This document shows positions 33,973 through 37,368 of a DNA stretch of 37,368 nt, in pieces. Positions within the stretch are counted from its first letter, which is position 1. Every line of letters starts with the position of its first letter. This stretch comes from Oxalobacteraceae bacterium (GTDB taxonomy: Bacteria > Pseudomonadota > Gammaproteobacteria > Burkholderiales > Burkholderiaceae_D): positions 1 to 37,368 of the forward strand of contig OMID01000077.1 of assembly GCA_900299005.1 (NCBI GenBank), read 5' to 3'. The notes under the pieces are model-generated. The model did not search any database, was not told where the DNA came from, and saw only the letters and a list, made by a program, of their open reading frames with translations. The position numbers and the translations under genes were made by a program.

Positions 33973-35913
33973 ATGATCCGCTTACAAGAACTCAGCCTGA
34001 TGCGCGGCACCAAGCCGCTCTTCGAGAGTGCCGACCTGGCGCTGAATCCCGGCGAAAAAATCGGTCTGATCGGCTCGAATGGTTCGGGCAAATCGACCCT
34101 GTTTGCCATGCTGCGCGATGAACTGCATCCGGATCAGGGCAGTCTGGATTTTCCGCGCAGCTGGCGCATAGCGCACGTCGCGCAAGAAACGCCAGCACTT
34201 GACCGTCCCGCCGTGGAATATGCGATCGACGGCGATATCATGCTCCGCAAACTGGAGATGCAGCTTGCAGCTATCGCAGGCGGTGACGCCGATGGACAGC
34301 ACATTGGCGAACTGCATGCGCAACTGGCCGATGCCGGGATCTACACGGTACGTTCACGCGCTGAACAATTACTCACTGGGCTGGGTTTCACACAGCAACA
34401 GATGGACCTGCCCGTGTCGAGTTTTTCCGGGGGTTGGCGAATGCGACTGAACCTCGCGCAAGCACTGATTTGCCCCTCCGATTTGCTGCTGCTGGATGAA
34501 CCCACCAATCACCTCGATCTGGATGCCATTCTTTGGCTGGAGGACTGGCTCAAACGCTACCGCGGCACCCTGATTGTCATTTCGCATGACCGCGATTTTC
34601 TCGATGGTGTAACGAATGCGATTGTGCACATTGATGAGCGCAAGCTGCGGCGCTACAGCGGCAACTACAGTGCCTTCGAGCGCCAGCGCGCAGCACAGCT
34701 CGAACTGGCCCACGCAATGCTCGAGAAGCAGCAACGCAAGCGAGCCCATTTGCAATCGTTCATTGATCGTTTCAAGGCCAAGGCAAGCAAAGCGAAGCAG
34801 GCGCAGAGCCGTATCAAGGCACTGTCACGCATGGAAGCACTGGCACCGCTACGCGCAGCTGCCGAGTTCTCTTTTGAGTTTCGCGAGCCTGATCGCGCAC
34901 CCAATCCACTGCTGGTGCTCGACAAGGTGGATGCTGGCTATCGCAGCAAAAGTGGTGAAAAAAATTGCATCGTCTCTGGCATCGAGTTCTCGCTGACTTC
35001 AGGCCAGCGCATCGGCCTGCTTGGGGCCAACGGCGCAGGCAAATCAACGCTGATCAAGACCATTGCCGGCGATCTCGCCCCACTTCACGGCGTTGCACGA
35101 CTAGGCAAAGGTCTGATAATCGGCTACTTCGCACAGCAACAACTAGACATGTTGAGACCGGATGACAGCCCCTTGATGCACCTGAGCCGCCTGGCGCCAG
35201 ACGTGCGCGAGCAGGAATTGCGGGATTTTCTTGGCAGCTTCAATTTTCCCGGCGAGAGGGTGAAGCAGCCGATCGCACCTTTTTCCGGCGGAGAAAAGGC
35301 GCGTCTGGCGCTGGCCTTGATCGTCTGGCAGCGCCCCAACCTGCTCCTGCTTGATGAGCCTACCAACCACCTGGATCTGGAAACACGCGAGGCACTGACC
35401 GAGGCGCTGGCACAATTCGAGGGCACAGTGCTGCTGGTCTCGCATGATCGACATCTGCTGCGTGCAACGGCGGATGAATTCATGATTGTCTCTGATGGCA
35501 AGCTGCTCCCCTTTGAGGGTGATCTCGATGATTACAAGGAGTGGCTCTTCCAGATGCGGCTCTCGGCAAATCTGCACAAGTCGGACACCGCATCACTTTC
35601 GACGGACAATACACTGATTGATCGTCGCGAACAAAGACGACAAGAAGCCCAACAGCGCCAGCGTGTATCAGGACTGAAAAAACCCATAGAAGCACGGCTG
35701 CGCAAGCTCGAAGAGCAGATGACCCCACTCAGCGCCCGACTCGCCACTCTGGAAAAAACGCTGGCAGATAGCGCAATCTATGAAGCAGAGCGCAAAAACG
35801 ATCTCCGACAACTGCTGGAAGAACAGGTATCTTGCAAAAAAACGCTGGAACAACTCGAGGCTGAATGGCTGGAACAGCAAGACAGGCTGGAAAAGCTCCT
35901 TGCCAGTGAATAG
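33973..35913 (+). CDS. yheS: ABC-F ATPase, YheS type
   Basis: ABC-F proteins bind the ribosome E site and help with stalled or difficult translation; they have no membrane domain. The 646-residue protein has two ABC domains. The first has Walker A GSNGSGKST (34-42), signature SSFSGGWRMRLNLAQAL and Walker B LLLLDEPTNHLDLDA. The second has GANGAGKST, FSGGEKARLALALIVWQRP and a second LLLDEPTNHLDLE. The linker (HLQSFIDRFKAKASKAKQAQ) is the P-site tRNA interaction motif region. A charged coiled C-terminus (RREQRRQEAQQRQR onward) follows. The sequence tracks E. coli YheS closely, including IDGD and HDRDFLD segments. Confidence 0.93.
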   Translation: MIRLQELSLMRGTKPLFESADLALNPGEKIGLIGSNGSGKSTLFAMLRDELHPDQGSLDFPRSWRIAHVAQETPALDRPAVEYAIDGDIMLRKLEMQLAAIAGGDADGQHIGELHAQLADAGIYTVRSRAEQLLTGLGFTQQQMDLPVSSFSGGWRMRLNLAQALICPSDLLLLDEPTNHLDLDAILWLEDWLKRYRGTLIVISHDRDFLDGVTNAIVHIDERKLRRYSGNYSAFERQRAAQLELAHAMLEKQQRKRAHLQSFIDRFKAKASKAKQAQSRIKALSRMEALAPLRAAAEFSFEFREPDRAPNPLLVLDKVDAGYRSKSGEKNCIVSGIEFSLTSGQRIGLLGANGAGKSTLIKTIAGDLAPLHGVARLGKGLIIGYFAQQQLDMLRPDDSPLMHLSRLAPDVREQELRDFLGSFNFPGERVKQPIAPFSGGEKARLALALIVWQRPNLLLLDEPTNHLDLETREALTEALAQFEGTVLLVSHDRHLLRATADEFMIVSDGKLLPFEGDLDDYKEWLFQMRLSANLHKSDTASLSTDNTLIDRREQRRQEAQQRQRVSGLKKPIEARLRKLEEQMTPLSARLATLEKTLADSAIYEAERKNDLRQLLEEQVSCKKTLEQLEAEWLEQQDRLEKLLASE

Positions 35914-35974
35914 CCAAGCTAGCGCCCCACCAAACCGGAAACGCACCGCCACGTCCAACTCCCACGGATTCGCC

Positions 35975-37069
35975 ATGCACTCTGATAGCGATGCACAAAA
36001 ACCGCTCAAGGGCATCACCGTCCTTGACCTGACCCGTCTCCTGCCCGGCCCCATGGCGACACTGCACCTGGCCGACATGGGCGCCACCGTCATCAAGATC
36101 GAGGACAAAGGTGTCGGTGATTACGCACGCACCATGAGCCATGTCCGCAAGGAGTTGTCCCAATTATTTATTGCGGTCAATCGCGGCAAAGAGATACTCG
36201 CGCTCGATCTGAAAAACAAAGATGATCATGCCCGCTTTCTGTCAATGGTCGAGACTGCCGATGTCGTGATTGAAAGCTTTCGTCCCGGCGTGATGGACCG
36301 GCTCGGTCTGGGTTGGGCGGTGCTCAAATCACGCAATCCACGACTGGTCATGTGCGCCATCAGTGGTTATGGCCAGACTGGGCCCTTGGCCCTGAGCGCA
36401 GGCCATGACATCAACTATGTGGGCTACGCAGGCGTGCTGGCGCAGACCACCGACGACACGGGTCGGCCGGTGCTACCGAATTTTCAGATCGGCGATCTGC
36501 TGGGTGGATCGCAATCGGCAGTTCAGGGCATACTCGCTGCGCTGTTGGCAGTCAAAATGGGAGGTCCCGGGCGCTTTGTTGATGTGTCCATGACAGATGC
36601 GGTGTTTGCCCACCATGTGATGCCCCTGCTTGCTTACAACTACTATGGCAAGACTGCGGCACCCGCACGCGATTTTCTAACCGGCGGCGTCCCCTGCTAC
36701 AACATCTATCGCACAAAAGACGGTCGCTACATGGCGGTCGGCGCCCTAGAACTGAAGTTCTGGGAGCAGTGCTGCGATGTCATCGGCCGACCCGATCTGA
36801 AAACGCGCCATTGGTCGCTGGGCCAGGAGATCGGGGGCGACGACGCCATGCAAGTCACAGCAGAACTGGAACACCTTTTTCAAACGCGAACCCAACAAGC
36901 CTGGACCGAGGCATTCGCTCAGACCGATTGCTGCGTTTCTCCCATACTTGCGACAGAAGAAGCCCTGCAACATCCGCAATTTGTGGCACGCGCCATGAGT
37001 ACCATTGCGACGCACCCCACCGAGGGCGATTACCTGAAGACACGCGCCTCTGTCCTGTTCTCGATCTGA
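35975..37069 (+). CDS. CaiB/BaiF-family CoA transferase or acyl-CoA racemase
   Basis: The 364-residue protein belongs to the family III CoA transferases. The N-terminus reads LKGITVLDLTRLLPGPMATL, then DMGATVIKIED, NRGKEILALDLK, DVVIESFRPGVMDRLGLGW and the CoA-binding region to about residue 250. GHDINYVGYAGVLAQT is typical of the alpha-methylacyl-CoA racemase branch rather than formyl-CoA transferase, but the substrate cannot be set from sequence. ATG at 35975 is where homology begins. The C-terminus stops at ASVLFSI, before the usual closing segment with a conserved GEHT-like motif, so it may be shortened. It lies 61 nt after yheS. Confidence 0.85.
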   Translation: MHSDSDAQKPLKGITVLDLTRLLPGPMATLHLADMGATVIKIEDKGVGDYARTMSHVRKELSQLFIAVNRGKEILALDLKNKDDHARFLSMVETADVVIESFRPGVMDRLGLGWAVLKSRNPRLVMCAISGYGQTGPLALSAGHDINYVGYAGVLAQTTDDTGRPVLPNFQIGDLLGGSQSAVQGILAALLAVKMGGPGRFVDVSMTDAVFAHHVMPLLAYNYYGKTAAPARDFLTGGVPCYNIYRTKDGRYMAVGALELKFWEQCCDVIGRPDLKTRHWSLGQEIGGDDAMQVTAELEHLFQTRTQQAWTEAFAQTDCCVSPILATEEALQHPQFVARAMSTIATHPTEGDYLKTRASVLFSI

Positions 37070-37368
37070 TCATCATGCAGGGCGCCAGCCTCTGCACTTC
37101 GAACACCCAGGCAGTGATCCAAGGGGGAGAGGCGGAGGGAGCGCCACCCATTAAGCCTCCGAAATCCTGGGTAGTCTGCTTGCAGGTTGATGCTGGCGCG
37201 CGAGGATGGATCCTGACTTTCGTCAGGATGACGGGTTTGTGGGGCTGTCTGCTGGCAGGTTGATGCGGGTGCGCAGCGATGGATCCTGACTTTCGTCAGG
37301 ATGACGGGTTTGTGGGGCTGTCTGCTGGCAGGTTGATGCGGGTGCGCAGCGATGGATCCTGACTTTCG
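37070..37368. other. Non-coding tail leading into tandem repeats
   Basis: No ORF with a ribosome binding site is seen. From about 37171 a degenerate and then exact 73-bp repeat starts and runs beyond the window. Confidence 0.6.
37208..37368. repeat. 73-bp tandem repeat with an internal palindrome
   Basis: Identical units begin GGATCCTGAC at 37208, 37281 and 37354, a period of exactly 73. The third is cut by the window end, and a diverged partial copy precedes the first (about 37171-37207). Each unit contains ATCCTGAC-TTTC-GTCAGGAT, an eight-pair hairpin (37210-37229 in the first), followed by GACGGG. The period is not a multiple of three, so it is not a coding repeat. The palindrome plus GACGG layout resembles short dispersed bacterial repeats such as neisserial dRS3; that link is only by form. 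Confidence 0.9.

Noticed and set aside
37171-37368. CRISPR array
   Set aside because: The whole 73-bp unit is repeated with no unique spacers.

Overview
The window is a chromosomal segment of a betaproteobacterium, most likely Burkholderiales or a close relative. The evidence is gene order and protein type: rpsB-tsf-pyrH-frr-uppS-cdsA-dxr-rseP-bamA-skp-lpxD-fabZ-lpxA-lpxB-rnhB-rRNA methyltransferase, with map-glnD divergent from it, then smc/zipA/ligA, then dapC-dapD-dapE-prmB. LpxA carries Met at the position that sets acyl-chain length, which predicts a C10 hydroxyacyl lipid A. No tRNA, rRNA, CRISPR array, prophage or transposase gene was seen.

Region 1 (1-15207, minus strand) holds translation factors (rpsB, tsf, frr), UMP kinase, and then a nearly unbroken envelope-building run. 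That run covers undecaprenyl-PP synthase, CDP-DAG synthase, the MEP-pathway enzyme Dxr, the RseP site-2 protease, the BamA outer-membrane insertase, the Skp chaperone and the lipid A enzymes LpxD, FabZ, LpxA and LpxB. It ends in rnhB and a SpoU/TrmH methyltransferase cut by the window edge. A clear intrinsic terminator separates rpsB-tsf from pyrH. tsf carries a single-base frameshift, most likely a sequence error because the gene is essential.

Region 2 (15208-19668) is a 292-base divergent promoter region with a long hairpin in the rpsB leader, followed on the plus strand by map, glnD and an RluF-type pseudouridine synthase. glnD overlaps map by 29 nt.

Region 3 (19816-28426, minus strand) holds smc, then zipA-ligA-galU-def as a tightly packed unit. 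Between smc and zipA lies a small plus-strand ORF of unknown function with a strong ribosome binding site. Region 4 (28427-29116) is a 690-base non-coding gap. It contains an smc promoter candidate with a terminator-like hairpin right behind it, a roughly 220-base imperfect palindromic repeat element, and the dapC promoter.

Region 5 (29117-37069, plus strand) holds the succinylase branch of lysine/diaminopimelate synthesis (dapC, dapD, dapE) with a YffB/ArsC-like reductase inserted. It continues with prmB, a YheS-type ABC-F protein and a CaiB/AMACR-type CoA transferase or racemase. The last ~200 bases are a 73-bp tandem repeat with a short palindrome in each unit, running off the window end.

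Overall this is conserved housekeeping DNA. I found no convincing new multi-gene system. The items most worth a second look are non-coding: the palindromic element, the tandem palindromic repeat and two leader structures, plus the small smc-zipA ORF, the tsf frameshift and the LpxA specificity residue.
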